From PMP191F sp047602185 (GTDB lineage: Bacteria > Bacteroidota > Bacteroidia > Chitinophagales > Chitinophagaceae), in the NCBI GenBank assembly GCA_047602185.1, contig JASGHY010000001.1, positions 5,456,001 to 5,520,000 on the forward strand: 64,000 nucleotides of DNA, read 5' to 3'. The position numbers were made by a program, and so were the translations under genes. Shown one piece after another: positions 8,611-17,308 of the stretch (the stretch's first letter is position 1; each line of letters begins with the position of its first letter). Under the pieces are notes generated by a model. It ran no database searches and was not told the origin of the DNA. It worked only from the letters and a program-made list of their open reading frames with translations.

Positions 8611-10107
8611 ATGAGTGAGCTGAAAGTATTGAATTCCTATACACGGCAGAAAGAAACGTTTAAACCTATAACCCCCGGCTATGTGGGCATGTATGTGTGC
8701 GGACCAACCGTAAGCGGTGAAAGCCACCTGGGGCATGCACGTCCTTTTATAACGTTTGATGTGATATACCGCTACCTGCAACATCTTGGTTACAGGGTGC
8801 GCTATGTTCGCAATATTACGGATGCCGGCCACTTTGAAGAAGAAGGCCGTGAAGCAGAAGATAAGATCTCCAATAAGGCCGTACTGGAAAAGCTGGAGCC
8901 AATGGAGCTGGTACAGAAATATACCAACCTGTTTCACTGGGCCATGCGCGAATTCAATAACCTGGAGCCCAGTATTGAACCTACGGCTACAGGCCATATT
9001 GTAGAGCAGATCGAAATGATCAAAAAGATCATACACGAAGGATATGCTTACGAGGTAAATGGCTCGGTGTATTTTGATGTAAAGAAGTTTGCTGAGCACT
9101 ATCCATATGGCAAGCTCAGCGGTCGTGTGGTGAGTGACCTGCTGGAAACCACCCGCGAACTGGAAGGGCAGGACGAGAAAAGGAATAAGCAGGATTTTGC
9201 TTTGTGGAAAGCGGCCCCGCCCAAACATATTATGCGCTGGAACAGCCCCTGGGGCGAAGGTTTCCCGGGCTGGCATATTGAGTGCTCGGCCATGAGTACC
9301 AAATACCTGGGAGGTGAGTTCGATATACATGGAGGTGGTATGGACCTGCAGTTCCCGCATCATGAAAGTGAAATAGCACAAAGTACCGTTTGCAATCATC
9401 ATGTACCTGCACGCTTCTGGCTGCACAACAATATGATTACTGTGAATGGCCGTAAAATGGGCAAGAGCTATAACAACCAGATCAAGCTCACCGAAATGTT
9501 TGCCGGTACGCACCCCTTGCTACAGCAGGCATATTTGCCCATGACCATACGGTTTTTCATTCTTCAGACACATTACCGCAGTACGCTCGATTTCAGCAAT
9601 GAAGCCTTACAGGCGGCAGAAAAAGGATTGAAAAGACTGTGGGAAGCATACGAGATCTTGCAGAAGATCAATAGCAGTGATGGCGGTGTCCAGCCAGCAG
9701 ATAAAGCGTTGGATGAAAAAGTAAGGGCGTTGGTGGTAGAGATGGATGACTTTATGAACGATGATTTTAATACCGCCAAAGTACTGGCCAATATGTTCGA
9801 ACTGGTACCGGTTATTAATTCCATCAAGGATAAACATATTGCAGCAAACGCACTGAGCCAGGATACCATTGAGCTACTTAAAAAGTATTTCGGGGATTAC
9901 CTGGAAAACATCATGGGGCTTAAAAGCGAGATAGCCAGAGAAGACAATAAGCTGGATGGTGTAATTGGACTGCTGATCGAGATCCGCAAAGATGCCAAAG
10001 TACGCAAGGACTATGCTACATCCGACAAGATCCGCCAGCAGCTACAGGCTTTTGGTGTATTGCTGAAAGATGAAAAAGATGGCAGCGTAAGCTACACATT
10101 TAATTAA
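8611..10107 (+). CDS. cysS: Cysteine--tRNA ligase
   Basis: Class I aminoacyl-tRNA synthetase charging tRNA-Cys. The 498-residue protein has the HIGH-type motif HLGHARPF, preceded by CGPTVSG with the first zinc ligand Cys, the second zinc ligand in WHIECSAMS, the GGGMDLQFPHHE segment and the KMSKS loop in the form KMGKS. The C-terminal helical domain of about 150 residues is complete. The gene stands alone with a hairpin terminator after the stop. Its length and motif order are typical. Confidence 0.97.
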   Translation: MSELKVLNSYTRQKETFKPITPGYVGMYVCGPTVSGESHLGHARPFITFDVIYRYLQHLGYRVRYVRNITDAGHFEEEGREAEDKISNKAVLEKLEPMELVQKYTNLFHWAMREFNNLEPSIEPTATGHIVEQIEMIKKIIHEGYAYEVNGSVYFDVKKFAEHYPYGKLSGRVVSDLLETTRELEGQDEKRNKQDFALWKAAPPKHIMRWNSPWGEGFPGWHIECSAMSTKYLGGEFDIHGGGMDLQFPHHESEIAQSTVCNHHVPARFWLHNNMITVNGRKMGKSYNNQIKLTEMFAGTHPLLQQAYLPMTIRFFILQTHYRSTLDFSNEALQAAEKGLKRLWEAYEILQKINSSDGGVQPADKALDEKVRALVVEMDDFMNDDFNTAKVLANMFELVPVINSIKDKHIAANALSQDTIELLKKYFGDYLENIMGLKSEIAREDNKLDGVIGLLIEIRKDAKVRKDYATSDKIRQQLQAFGVLLKDEKDGSVSYTFN

Positions 10108-10125
10108 GATACAAGCTATAAGACG

Positions 10126-10172
10126 AAAGGCACAAGTGAGTACAAACGCTGCTTACTTGTGCCTTTGTTTTT
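10126..10172. terminator. Bidirectional terminator between cysS and mnmD
   Basis: A 12-bp stem AAAGGCACAAGT (10126-10137) / ACTTGTGCCTTT (10155-10166), which can be extended by three pairs, followed by GTTTTTC on the plus strand. It lies between converging genes. Confidence 0.9.
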
Positions 10173-10187
10173 CTCAAACCTTTGTCC

Positions 10188-10862
10188 TTATGCTTTGATA
10201 GCTCTCAGCATTTCCCGTTTGCCGGGTGGACCGGTAAGTTTCGCTACAGTAAAACCGGCAGCCATTAAAGCTCTTCGAACATCTCCCTTTGAACAATAAG
10301 TTACCAGTATGCCGCCGGGATATAGCTGGTTAAGTAATTTCCTGAATACATCTTCTGTCCAAAGCTCTGGTTGCGCACGCGGTGCAAAAGCATCGTAAAA
10401 CACAATGTGATATAGCTGATCTGTTGAGAAGTCTTCTATTGTAACCTGGTGTTTCTGCAGGGTGAGGTACTCACTGATGCTGACAGCCTCATGCCAGTTG
10501 CTGCTGTGTAATTGTTCAAACACAGGCTGCAGGTTGGGTTGATGTAGCTGCTCGCAGTAATTCAATACAGCAGTTTCTGTGGTACTCAGTGGAAATGCTT
10601 CAATGGTTTCGTAGTGTATCTTTTGCTTTGTTGCAATAGCAAACGAGTAGGTGAGCAAAGCATTTAAGCCGGTACCAAACCCCATTTCAAGAATGCGGCA
10701 TTCAGGCTGCATAGCATGAGTATGCCAGTAATGTAAGCCGGCTTCAATAAATACATGCATCGACTCCCGGATGGCGCCATGTACAGAATGGTACGTAACC
10801 TGCAGGGAAGGAATTTCAACGGAATGAGAACCATCTGCCGTAACGATAATATTTCGTTGCAT
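10188..10862 (-). CDS. mnmD: tRNA mnm5s2U34 biosynthesis methyltransferase, MnmD type
   Basis: SAM-dependent methyltransferase of 224 residues. It has the SAM-binding motif ILEMGFGTGLNALL and the family motif FYDAFAPRAQPELW, which are the hallmarks of the MnmC methyltransferase domain. It has no FAD-dependent oxidase half, so it corresponds to the stand-alone MnmD form, which completes the last methylation of the wobble uridine modification. It converges on cysS and is divergent from a DNA glycosylase gene 47 bases away. Confidence 0.88.
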   Translation of the reverse strand: MQRNIIVTADGSHSVEIPSLQVTYHSVHGAIRESMHVFIEAGLHYWHTHAMQPECRILEMGFGTGLNALLTYSFAIATKQKIHYETIEAFPLSTTETAVLNYCEQLHQPNLQPVFEQLHSSNWHEAVSISEYLTLQKHQVTIEDFSTDQLYHIVFYDAFAPRAQPELWTEDVFRKLLNQLYPGGILVTYCSKGDVRRALMAAGFTVAKLTGPPGKREMLRAIKA

Positions 10863-10909
10863 AGTAAGCCGGTTAACGGTTAAATTTACAGTACAATTTT
10901 TATTCCTGT

Positions 10910-11533
10910 ATGAGCCGTGAATACCTGTTGCATCTTGGTAAAGACAGAAAGCTGAAAAAGCTATTGGAGAATCATGAAGGTTTTGAACTGAAGAAAAGAA
11001 AGAACATTCCCATCTATCTGTGTGCTTCCATTATGAGCCAGCAGTTGTCAACAAAAGTAGCAGATGTGATCTACCAGCGCTTTCTGAACCTTTACAATGC
11101 TAAAGAACCAACGGCACAACAAATATTGGATACGCCTACGGAAACATTGCGAAGCATAGGCCTGTCCAATGCAAAGGTGAGCTATGTGCACAATGTGGCA
11201 AGGTTTGCCATTGAGCATGGAATGGAGCATAAAAAGCTGCATGCTATGGCCAATGAAGAAGTGATCGTTTACCTTACTGCTATAAAAGGAGTTGGCAGGT
11301 GGACGGTAGAAATGCTGCTGATGTTTGCGCTGGGCCGTGAAGATGTGTTTGCAATTGACGACCTGGGTGTTCAGAATGCAATGATCGGCATTTACAAACT
11401 TGACCGGACTGAGAAGAAACAGTTCAGGGAAGACCTGCTGCGTATTTCAAAAAAGTGGAGCCCTTATCGTACATATGCGTGTATGCATCTGTGGCGATGG
11501 AAAGATAATAGCCCGATAGAAAAGAAGAAGTAA
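10910..11533 (+). CDS. DNA-3-methyladenine glycosylase II-like (HhH-GPD superfamily)
   Basis: Base-excision repair enzyme that removes alkylated bases. The 207-residue protein carries the helix-hairpin-helix motif in IKGVGRWTVEML, followed by ALGREDVFAIDDLGVQ, where the conserved catalytic Asp of the HhH-GPD fold sits. It has no C-terminal FeS cysteines, so it is AlkA-like rather than MutY/Nth-like. It lacks the N-terminal AlkA domain, which is normal for short bacterial members. It ends 43 bases before the convergent RDD gene. Confidence 0.9.
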   Translation: MSREYLLHLGKDRKLKKLLENHEGFELKKRKNIPIYLCASIMSQQLSTKVADVIYQRFLNLYNAKEPTAQQILDTPTETLRSIGLSNAKVSYVHNVARFAIEHGMEHKKLHAMANEEVIVYLTAIKGVGRWTVEMLLMFALGREDVFAIDDLGVQNAMIGIYKLDRTEKKQFREDLLRISKKWSPYRTYACMHLWRWKDNSPIEKKK

Positions 11534-11576
11534 AATGGTCTTTGGTATTCATATTGAGTACAGCGGGAGTAATTTT

Positions 11577-12008
11577 TTATTTCAGTTTTACAACACGTGT
11601 ATGAGTCCATTTGTCATGCCAGAGGGAGCTTCCAAGGGCGCTGAACGGTTCAAAAGGGATGACGCGACATATACTTCTTCTGAGAGCGTCACTCCATCGC
11701 AGAGGTATTCCTTTTTCCTGGATGGCTATGGTTTGGGTAACTAATTTGCCGAGGCTTCTACCATTTCCTAGCTTTTCTGATAAACAGATATAAGTAACAT
11801 ACAGTATAATATTAACCAGGTATAAAATCACCCGCATATCATCGCGAAACAGGATCTGCATATCTGCCATTACAAGGATATGGTAGATTACGGATAGAAA
11901 TATAGAGAAAGTGAGATTGTCCACTATATAATTAACAAGTCGTTGAGTGCTCGAGGCGTCTTCATACTGATGTTCAGTATCCTGTAAATAATCACTCCCG
12001 GGGTTCAT
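11577..12008 (-). CDS. RDD family membrane protein (copy 1)
   Basis: Small membrane protein of 143 residues with three hydrophobic segments, the RDD signature pieces (R in QRLVNYIVD, a GRSLGKLVTQT loop, and D in RWSDALRRS) and the C-terminal signature PFEPFSALG...WHDKWTHTRVVKLK shared with the next two genes. The start at 12008 (MNPGSDYLQD) is chosen because it aligns with copy 2; an upstream in-frame ATG would add 12 unrelated residues. The RDD function is not known in general; roles in transport of ions or compatible solutes have been proposed. Confidence 0.8.
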   Translation of the reverse strand: MNPGSDYLQDTEHQYEDASSTQRLVNYIVDNLTFSIFLSVIYHILVMADMQILFRDDMRVILYLVNIILYVTYICLSEKLGNGRSLGKLVTQTIAIQEKGIPLRWSDALRRSICRVIPFEPFSALGSSLWHDKWTHTRVVKLK

Positions 12009-12097
12009 GTAATTGTTGCTTTTGGGGCTATAAAAATATAGCATTACAATAAGTGCAGTTTTTTTTCAGACAAGTGTTTTTGTACTGTGGTTAAATA

Positions 12098-12128
12098 AAA
12101 AGCAGGGCGGAAACTCCGTCCTGCTTTT
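12098..12128 (-). terminator. Terminator after RDD copy 2
   Basis: A 13-bp stem of AAAAGCAGGGCGG and CCGTCCTGCTTTT with one G-T pair and a five-base loop, followed on the minus strand by a T-rich tract. Confidence 0.88.
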
Positions 12129-12145
12129 GGCTCCAAAGATTGTTA

Positions 12146-12613
12146 TTATTTTTTTAGTTTAACTACTCGTGTGTGAGTCCATTTATCGTGCCAGGGGTAG
12201 CCACCAAGAGCACTGAATGGTTCAAACGGAACTACCCGGCTCAGGCTTCTTAAGAAGGCATCTTTCCATGTAAAGGCTGCTCCGTCATCCCGGATAACTG
12301 TAGTACGTGTTACCAGCTTGCCAAGGCTTCTGCCTTTGCCTAGTCCTTCTGATACAGCCATGAAAATGACATAAGAGAGGTAGCCCAAGAGAAGCAGGTA
12401 CAGTTGTATTGCCCCTCTGTCTTGACCGGGTTCAGCGGTATCGCCAAATGTTGCTCCACTTGCGACAATGATAATGCCAATAACAATGCCGGCTAAATAG
12501 AGTATTGCATAATAGGCTATAACATCTACTATGTAATTAAGAAAGCGTTGTCCAACAGGTGCATCCTCATACTGTTGTTCCAAATCCTGTAATAAATCAA
12601 TTTCGGGGTTCAT
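12146..12613 (-). CDS. RDD family membrane protein (copy 2)
   Basis: A 155-residue paralogue of the flanking genes. It has QRFLNYIVD with the signature Arg and Asp, two N-terminal hydrophobic segments, a GLGKGRSLGKLVTRT loop, WKDAFLRSLSR with the second Asp, and the shared C-terminus PFEPFSALGGYPWHDKWTHTRVVK. It is closer to copy 1 in the C-terminal half and differs in the central membrane region. It has its own terminator, so the three genes are separate units rather than an operon. Start ATG by alignment of MNPEIDLLQD with the other copies. Confidence 0.85.
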   Translation of the reverse strand: MNPEIDLLQDLEQQYEDAPVGQRFLNYIVDVIAYYAILYLAGIVIGIIIVASGATFGDTAEPGQDRGAIQLYLLLLGYLSYVIFMAVSEGLGKGRSLGKLVTRTTVIRDDGAAFTWKDAFLRSLSRVVPFEPFSALGGYPWHDKWTHTRVVKLKK

Positions 12614-12708
12614 GTGCTTTTATGTTTTAGGGGTAATAAAAATATTGTATTACCCCCAATTGTCAGTCCCTTCAACGCTAGGTGTTTATTATTAAAACGG
12701 TAAATAAA

Positions 12709-12734
12709 AAAGCAGAACAAACCTGTTCTGCTTT
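12709..12734 (-). terminator. Terminator after RDD copy 3
   Basis: Perfect 11-bp stem AAAGCAGAACA / TGTTCTGCTTT with a four-base loop; T-rich continuation on the minus strand. Confidence 0.88.
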
Positions 12735-12754
12735 ATATTAAAAAAAGTAAGAAA

Positions 12755-13201
12755 CTATTTTTTCACTTTCACTACTCTTGTATTGGTCCATTTGTCGTGC
12801 CAGGGATAGCCGCTGAATCCGCTGAATGGTTCAAAAGGTACCATGCGTGAAAATCCCCTGCCAAATGCATCTCCCCAGTTGAATGCTGCCCCATCATCGC
12901 GAATTGCCCTTGTACCTGTAATGATCTTTCCTAATGTACGTCCCTTGGTAATACCTTCTATAATTAAAACGTAGAGACCAAAAACAATCAGTGTGAGCAA
13001 ACGATCGAGAATAGAAGGAATGCTATCGAGTATGCGGATCAGGGAATCACTTTGTGTGGTCATTACCACCAGTGCTCCTCCGCCAATGATGAGAATATAG
13101 AAACTGACGAGATCGATAATGTAGTTGCCGAAGCGTTGGCCTACTGAGGCTTCCTCGTACTCGGCTTCAAATTCCTGGAGTAAATCTGTTTCTGGGGGCA
13201 T
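12755..13201 (-). CDS. RDD family membrane protein (copy 3)
   Basis: A 148-residue third paralogue, with QRFGNYIIDLVSFYIL carrying the Arg/Asp signature, a GITKGRTLGKIITGT loop, WGDAFGRGFSRMVPFEPFSG and a WHDKWTNTRVVKVKK C-terminus. It is the most diverged copy. It begins MPPETDLLQEFE, matching the acidic N-terminus of the others. It lies downstream of the S46 peptidase but behind a hairpin terminator. The array looks like tandem duplication followed by divergence. Confidence 0.85.
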   Translation of the reverse strand: MPPETDLLQEFEAEYEEASVGQRFGNYIIDLVSFYILIIGGGALVVMTTQSDSLIRILDSIPSILDRLLTLIVFGLYVLIIEGITKGRTLGKIITGTRAIRDDGAAFNWGDAFGRGFSRMVPFEPFSGFSGYPWHDKWTNTRVVKVKK

Positions 13202-13289
13202 AGGTTTGGATTTGTATGGTATAAAAATAGAAAAGTTTTGGATAAAGTAAAATAGCCAGTAACACTTGTAGAAGGTTTAATAAAAAGAA

Positions 13290-13321
13290 AACCCTGCAAC
13301 ATCTTCTGATATTACAGGGTT
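13290..13321 (-). terminator. Terminator after the S46 peptidase gene
   Basis: A 7-bp stem AACCCTG / CAGGGTT with an 18-base loop, followed on the minus strand by TTTCTTTTTATT. Confidence 0.75.
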
Positions 13322-13344
13322 AACGTATATGAGTGCAGGGTTAA

Positions 13345-15510
13345 CTACTGGCGTACCAGTTTTAACTCATTGATAATATTGGTAGCTCCACCCAGTTTGT
13401 CAATGCACCACAGTACATAACGTACGTCTACACAGATAGTACGGTTATATACTGCATCAAAGGCAATCTTGTGGCTTAATGCCTCGTAGTTGCCATCAAA
13501 TGCAAGCCCTATCAGGTTGCCCATGCCATCAATTACAGGCGAACCGGAGTTGCCTCCTGTAATGTCGTTGGTGGTTATAAAACCAACCATCAGGTCATTA
13601 CGCTGTTTGTCGATGTATTGGCCATAATCTTTTTTACGGGCCAGTTCCAGTGCCTTTTCCGGAAAGTCAAACTCATAATCGCCCGGTACATATTTTTCCA
13701 GCACGCCACTCATGGTAGTAACATAGTCGTATTTCACCGCATCGCGTGGTGCATAGCTTTTTACATTACCAAAGCTTACGCGCATGGTAAAAGTGGCATC
13801 GGGGTACATTTTCTTTGCTTTTACCGTATCCATCTGGCGAATGCCTTTCAGGTACAAGCGTCCCAGCTCATTGTTCTTATTATTGAACTGCTGGAATTGC
13901 GAAATGTATTTGCCCTGCCAGTTCTTAAGAAATGCACTTACTGTTGCATAAGCTGGGTCTGCCTGTAGTACAGAGGCATCAGGGCTGCTGCAGAATGCAT
14001 TCCATTTGCTTTCATCAAAGATCATCGTGTTTGAGAACATGTTGGCTGCAAAACGCTTGTAGGTATTCTCATCTTTCAGATCGCCATAACTGGCCTTCAG
14101 GTTATCATAAAAACCAATAGGCTGCTGGCTTTTATCGATGTCTTCATAAAACATCATGACAGCTGCAGCTACTATATTTTGATCAGATGGTTTATTCTCT
14201 GCTTTCAGGAAGTTTGCACGTGCTTCCTTAGCTGCATCTATTGCCTTTTTGATATCAGCAGAGCTGCCCTTTTTCACGATGGCATTCTCTACCTGTTGCA
14301 GGCTGCCGGCAAAGCTTAGCAAGGGCGAGCCAAAGATGCCTTCATTCAGGTACACCCTTTGTTTGGAATAAGGCCGCCATTGATCATAGGCTGCACCCCA
14401 GTCGCTGAACACAGACTGGAATTCTGGTTTACCTGTAGCCCATTGATTAAATTTTGCTTCAGCAGCCTTTTTCTGATCATAGATATCATATTTGATCAGT
14501 TGCTTGCTTTCGCCGTCAAAGAATTTCCAGTAGTTGGCAATGCTGGCATAGTTGCTGGCCAGTTGCAATTTTACAGCCGGATCTTTTTTCATTTCAGCCA
14601 GCATATACTTCAACCGCATATCGCGCAGCTTCACCAGCGTAGGATTGTCAATATCAATTTTCTGTTTGATACCATAAGAAGTTTCGTAGCGATTGGTACC
14701 GCCGGGATAACCGTAGATCATAGCATAATCGCCATCTTTAACCCCTTTGATAGAAACCGGCAGGAAATATTTCGGCTTCAACGGCACATTCTGCGGTGAA
14801 TACGCAGCAGGGCTACCATCCTTGCCCATATACACACGGAATACTGAGAAGTCGCCTGTATGGCGGGGCCATTCCCAGTTGTCAGTATCGCCCCCAAACT
14901 TACCGATGCTTTCAGGTGGAGCACCTACCAGGCGAATATCTGAATAACGCTGGTACACAAATACGAGGAACTGGTTGCCTTTAAAAAGCGAGTTCACGCG
15001 TGCAGTAATGAACTTTGAATCATCGCTGTAACGCTTGTTAATAGCCATCATGGCAGCGTTTACTTTTGCGGCACGTTCGGGGCCTGTAAGTCCTTTGGCT
15101 GAATCCTCCACCTCTGCAGTTACATCTTCAATTTTCAGTAAGAACTCTGCGTATAACTTATCAGAAGGGATCTCTTCTGGTTTTGTTTTGGCCCAAAAAC
15201 CGTTTTTAAGGTAGTTGGCAGTAACAGTGCTGGCTGTAGCAATAGCATCGTAACCACAGTGATGATTGGTAAAGATCAAACCTTCGTTACTCACAATTTC
15301 ACCGGTACAAAACCCTCCAAAGATGATAATAGCATCTTTAAGTGAGGCTTTGTTCATGTGGTAAAGCTGGTCCTTGGTCAGCTTCAGTCCACGTTTTACC
15401 ATATCGTTATATACCTGCTGTCCAAGCAGCATAGGTAGCCACATGCCTTCATCGGCATAGGTGCGAAAAAGAGATAAAGCAAGAACAATCGATACTAACA
15501 GTTTTTTCAT
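13345..15510 (-). CDS. S46 family dipeptidyl-peptidase, DPP7 type
   Basis: Secreted serine exopeptidase that removes dipeptides from peptide N-termini in the periplasm. The 721-residue protein has a signal peptide, the histidine motif TNHHCGYDAI (83-84) and the serine motif GGNSGSPV (Ser655). The S1 pocket position 673 is Gly (LAFDGN); in this family Gly there goes with hydrophobic P1 residues (DPP7), whereas Arg marks the acidic-specific DPP11. The ATG at 15510 is used; an in-frame TTG four codons upstream is less likely. A TACGTTTG -7 box lies 20 bases upstream. Confidence 0.93.
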   Translation of the reverse strand: MKKLLVSIVLALSLFRTYADEGMWLPMLLGQQVYNDMVKRGLKLTKDQLYHMNKASLKDAIIIFGGFCTGEIVSNEGLIFTNHHCGYDAIATASTVTANYLKNGFWAKTKPEEIPSDKLYAEFLLKIEDVTAEVEDSAKGLTGPERAAKVNAAMMAINKRYSDDSKFITARVNSLFKGNQFLVFVYQRYSDIRLVGAPPESIGKFGGDTDNWEWPRHTGDFSVFRVYMGKDGSPAAYSPQNVPLKPKYFLPVSIKGVKDGDYAMIYGYPGGTNRYETSYGIKQKIDIDNPTLVKLRDMRLKYMLAEMKKDPAVKLQLASNYASIANYWKFFDGESKQLIKYDIYDQKKAAEAKFNQWATGKPEFQSVFSDWGAAYDQWRPYSKQRVYLNEGIFGSPLLSFAGSLQQVENAIVKKGSSADIKKAIDAAKEARANFLKAENKPSDQNIVAAAVMMFYEDIDKSQQPIGFYDNLKASYGDLKDENTYKRFAANMFSNTMIFDESKWNAFCSSPDASVLQADPAYATVSAFLKNWQGKYISQFQQFNNKNNELGRLYLKGIRQMDTVKAKKMYPDATFTMRVSFGNVKSYAPRDAVKYDYVTTMSGVLEKYVPGDYEFDFPEKALELARKKDYGQYIDKQRNDLMVGFITTNDITGGNSGSPVIDGMGNLIGLAFDGNYEALSHKIAFDAVYNRTICVDVRYVLWCIDKLGGATNIINELKLVRQ

Positions 15511-15529
15511 ACAACTATTCAATTTGAAG

Positions 15530-15537
15530 CAAACGTA
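15530..15537 (-). promoter_or_regulatory. Probable -7 box of the S46 peptidase gene
   Basis: TACGTTTG on the minus strand matches TAnnTTTG exactly and sits 19 bases before the ATG. A TTAAC-N4-GTTAG sequence lies 17 bases further upstream (15554-15567). Confidence 0.55.
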
Positions 15538-15645
15538 TTAAAAAAAACGCTTTATTAACGCTCGTTAGTTTGTGCACTTTTATGCTGATTTGTGCAGTAA
15601 TATGCGGTTCTGTAAGTATATTTAGGCTAACAACAAATCTTATCT

Positions 15646-16692
15646 ATGCTTAACCGGAACTATGCTTATGCGCTGTTGCTGGCAGCCAGCTTTGCTGCCT
15701 GTAGTAAAAAAGATAGTGGTGACCCCACTCCGTCCAATCCTCCTGTAATTGCCGCCCCGCCCGATTTCGGATTCAAGGTGGTAGGCTATTTTCCTTCTTA
15801 TCGCGACCCGGCAGCCATTCCTGATGTAAAGTTCAGGATGACGAATGTGGTAAACTATGCGTTCTTTACGCTCAACTCTTCAGGTGCATTGGTTCTTAAT
15901 GCCCCCACTGTTTTTACGGCAGTAGTTGCCAAGGCAAAAGCGAACAGCGCCAGGATCTTTATGAGCGTAAATGGTGCTGCAGCTGATTTTAAGACAATGG
16001 CCTCCACTGCTACAGGTCGCAACAATTTTATACGACAGGTCATGAATAACCTGCGTCAGTATCAGTTGCATGGTGCTGATATTGACTGGGAGTTTCCCAG
16101 TACGTCAGATGGCACAGATGTAACATTTACTGCATTGATGAAAGAACTGAGTGATAGTTGCCATACAGATAGCAAGTACTATTTAACAGCGGCGATCACA
16201 CCCGGAAAGTACGCAGGTTCTTATCGTGATGCTATACGTACAGAAGTATTTGAGTATGCAGACTGGTTTAACGTAATGGCTTACGATGACTTCAGTACAA
16301 CGGTTCAATTTAAGCAGCACTCAGATCTTGCGCTGGCGCAAACCTGTATCAATTACTGGATCACCCAGCGGGGTATGCCTAAGGCTAAGTTTATACTGGG
16401 TATACCAGCTTATGGAAGGCCGTCTGGTATTACTCAAACCAATACTATCCTTACCTATTCAGGAATATTAGGTCAGGGCGGAAGCCCGCTTTCAGATTCT
16501 GCAACAGTAACCTCAAGTGGTTATGCCTCGCCTTATACAATCTATTACAATGGTCAGCCTACAGTGAAGAAGAAGGCCATGCTGGCAAAACAAACGGGGA
16601 ATGGTATTATGCTATGGGAGAAGGGGCAGGATGCCCACGATGCAAACTCTCTGCTGAAAGCTGCCTGCGATACATTGGGCAGAACTTACTGA
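15646..16692 (+). CDS. Glycoside hydrolase family 18 lipoprotein (chitinase-like)
   Basis: A 348-residue protein with a lipoprotein signal ending in SFAACSKK and a Pro-rich linker, then a GH18 barrel. The active-site signature is present as GADIDWEF, with Asp145, Asp147 and the catalytic acid Glu149; further conserved segments are VGYFPSY, VMAYDDF and MLWEKGQD. GH18 enzymes cleave chitin or endo-beta-N-acetylglucosamine linkages with substrate-assisted catalysis. Lipid anchoring suggests cell-surface or periplasmic action. It is monocistronic and divergent from the S46 peptidase. Chitin is a reasonable substrate but is not proved by the sequence. Confidence 0.92.
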   Translation: MLNRNYAYALLLAASFAACSKKDSGDPTPSNPPVIAAPPDFGFKVVGYFPSYRDPAAIPDVKFRMTNVVNYAFFTLNSSGALVLNAPTVFTAVVAKAKANSARIFMSVNGAAADFKTMASTATGRNNFIRQVMNNLRQYQLHGADIDWEFPSTSDGTDVTFTALMKELSDSCHTDSKYYLTAAITPGKYAGSYRDAIRTEVFEYADWFNVMAYDDFSTTVQFKQHSDLALAQTCINYWITQRGMPKAKFILGIPAYGRPSGITQTNTILTYSGILGQGGSPLSDSATVTSSGYASPYTIYYNGQPTVKKKAMLAKQTGNGIMLWEKGQDAHDANSLLKAACDTLGRTY

Positions 16693-16826
16693 GATGAATA
16701 AAAAAATAAAGGGATGACAACCGGGTGGCAGGAATGCCGGGTTTGGTTTGGGTCGTCATCCGCTTCAAAGTTATAACTCTTCGATAATAGGTGCTAGCAA
16801 AACCGATAACTGGTGGATAACTTATT

Positions 16827-16856
16827 AAGGGCTGCTGTTACAACAGCAGCCCTTTT
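16827..16856. terminator. Hairpin terminator downstream of the 16868-17308 gene
   Basis: AAGGGCTGCTGTT (16827-16839) pairs with AACAGCAGCCCTT (16842-16854). The inner pairs open to make a loop, and T-rich flanks are present on both strands. Confidence 0.8.
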
Positions 16857-16867
16857 ATAACGGATTA

Positions 16868-17308
16868 TTACATGCGCTTTACAACAATCTCTTCTACCAG
16901 TTTTGTACTGGAATTGATCTCAAAAGACTGCGTTGTGTTGTTTTTTGCACTCTTCAGCACAAAGGTTACTTTGTCTGTTTCACCCTTTGTGAGCAGAAAC
17001 TTTTTATCAAACTTCTTGTCGTTGTAGGTTTCCTGGAAAAGGATCACTCCATCGGCATCTTTTACGGTAAGATAAAATTTCTCGCCAGACTCATTGTTCA
17101 GTAATACCTGGAAGTACATATTATCTCCATCGTTGCCAAGATGTTTTATAATGGCTGATTTAACAGGAGATGATGTTTCCTGGCTTGATACAGTAATAGT
17201 CTGTGCTTTGGCATTTGCAGCACCTGCTATGAGGGCGCCTGCGATAAACATGCTTTTCAGGATGTTTGCTGTTGTGGTTTTTGCGACACACGATAATTGC
17301 TTTTTCAT
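16868..17308 (-). CDS. Secreted small protein of unknown function
   Basis: A 146-residue protein with a long twin-Lys N-terminus, a hydrophobic segment and a signal-peptidase-like site after NAKAQ at about residue 36. The mature part of about 110 residues is rich in beta-prone segments (MYFQVLLNN, KFYLTVKDADGVILFQ, KVTFVLK) and looks like a single beta-sandwich. I do not recognise a specific family, although similar short secreted proteins are common in Chitinophagaceae genomes. A strong terminator follows. The 300-base upstream region is AT-rich and highly structured. Confidence 0.7.
   Translation of the reverse strand: MKKQLSCVAKTTTANILKSMFIAGALIAGAANAKAQTITVSSQETSSPVKSAIIKHLGNDGDNMYFQVLLNNESGEKFYLTVKDADGVILFQETYNDKKFDKKFLLTKGETDKVTFVLKSAKNNTTQSFEINSSTKLVEEIVVKRM

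Noticed and set aside
16705..16768. Imperfect GGATGAC...GTCATCC inverted repeat after the GH18 gene as a terminator
   Set aside because: The stem has several mismatches and no T-tract follows, so a terminator call is not supported.
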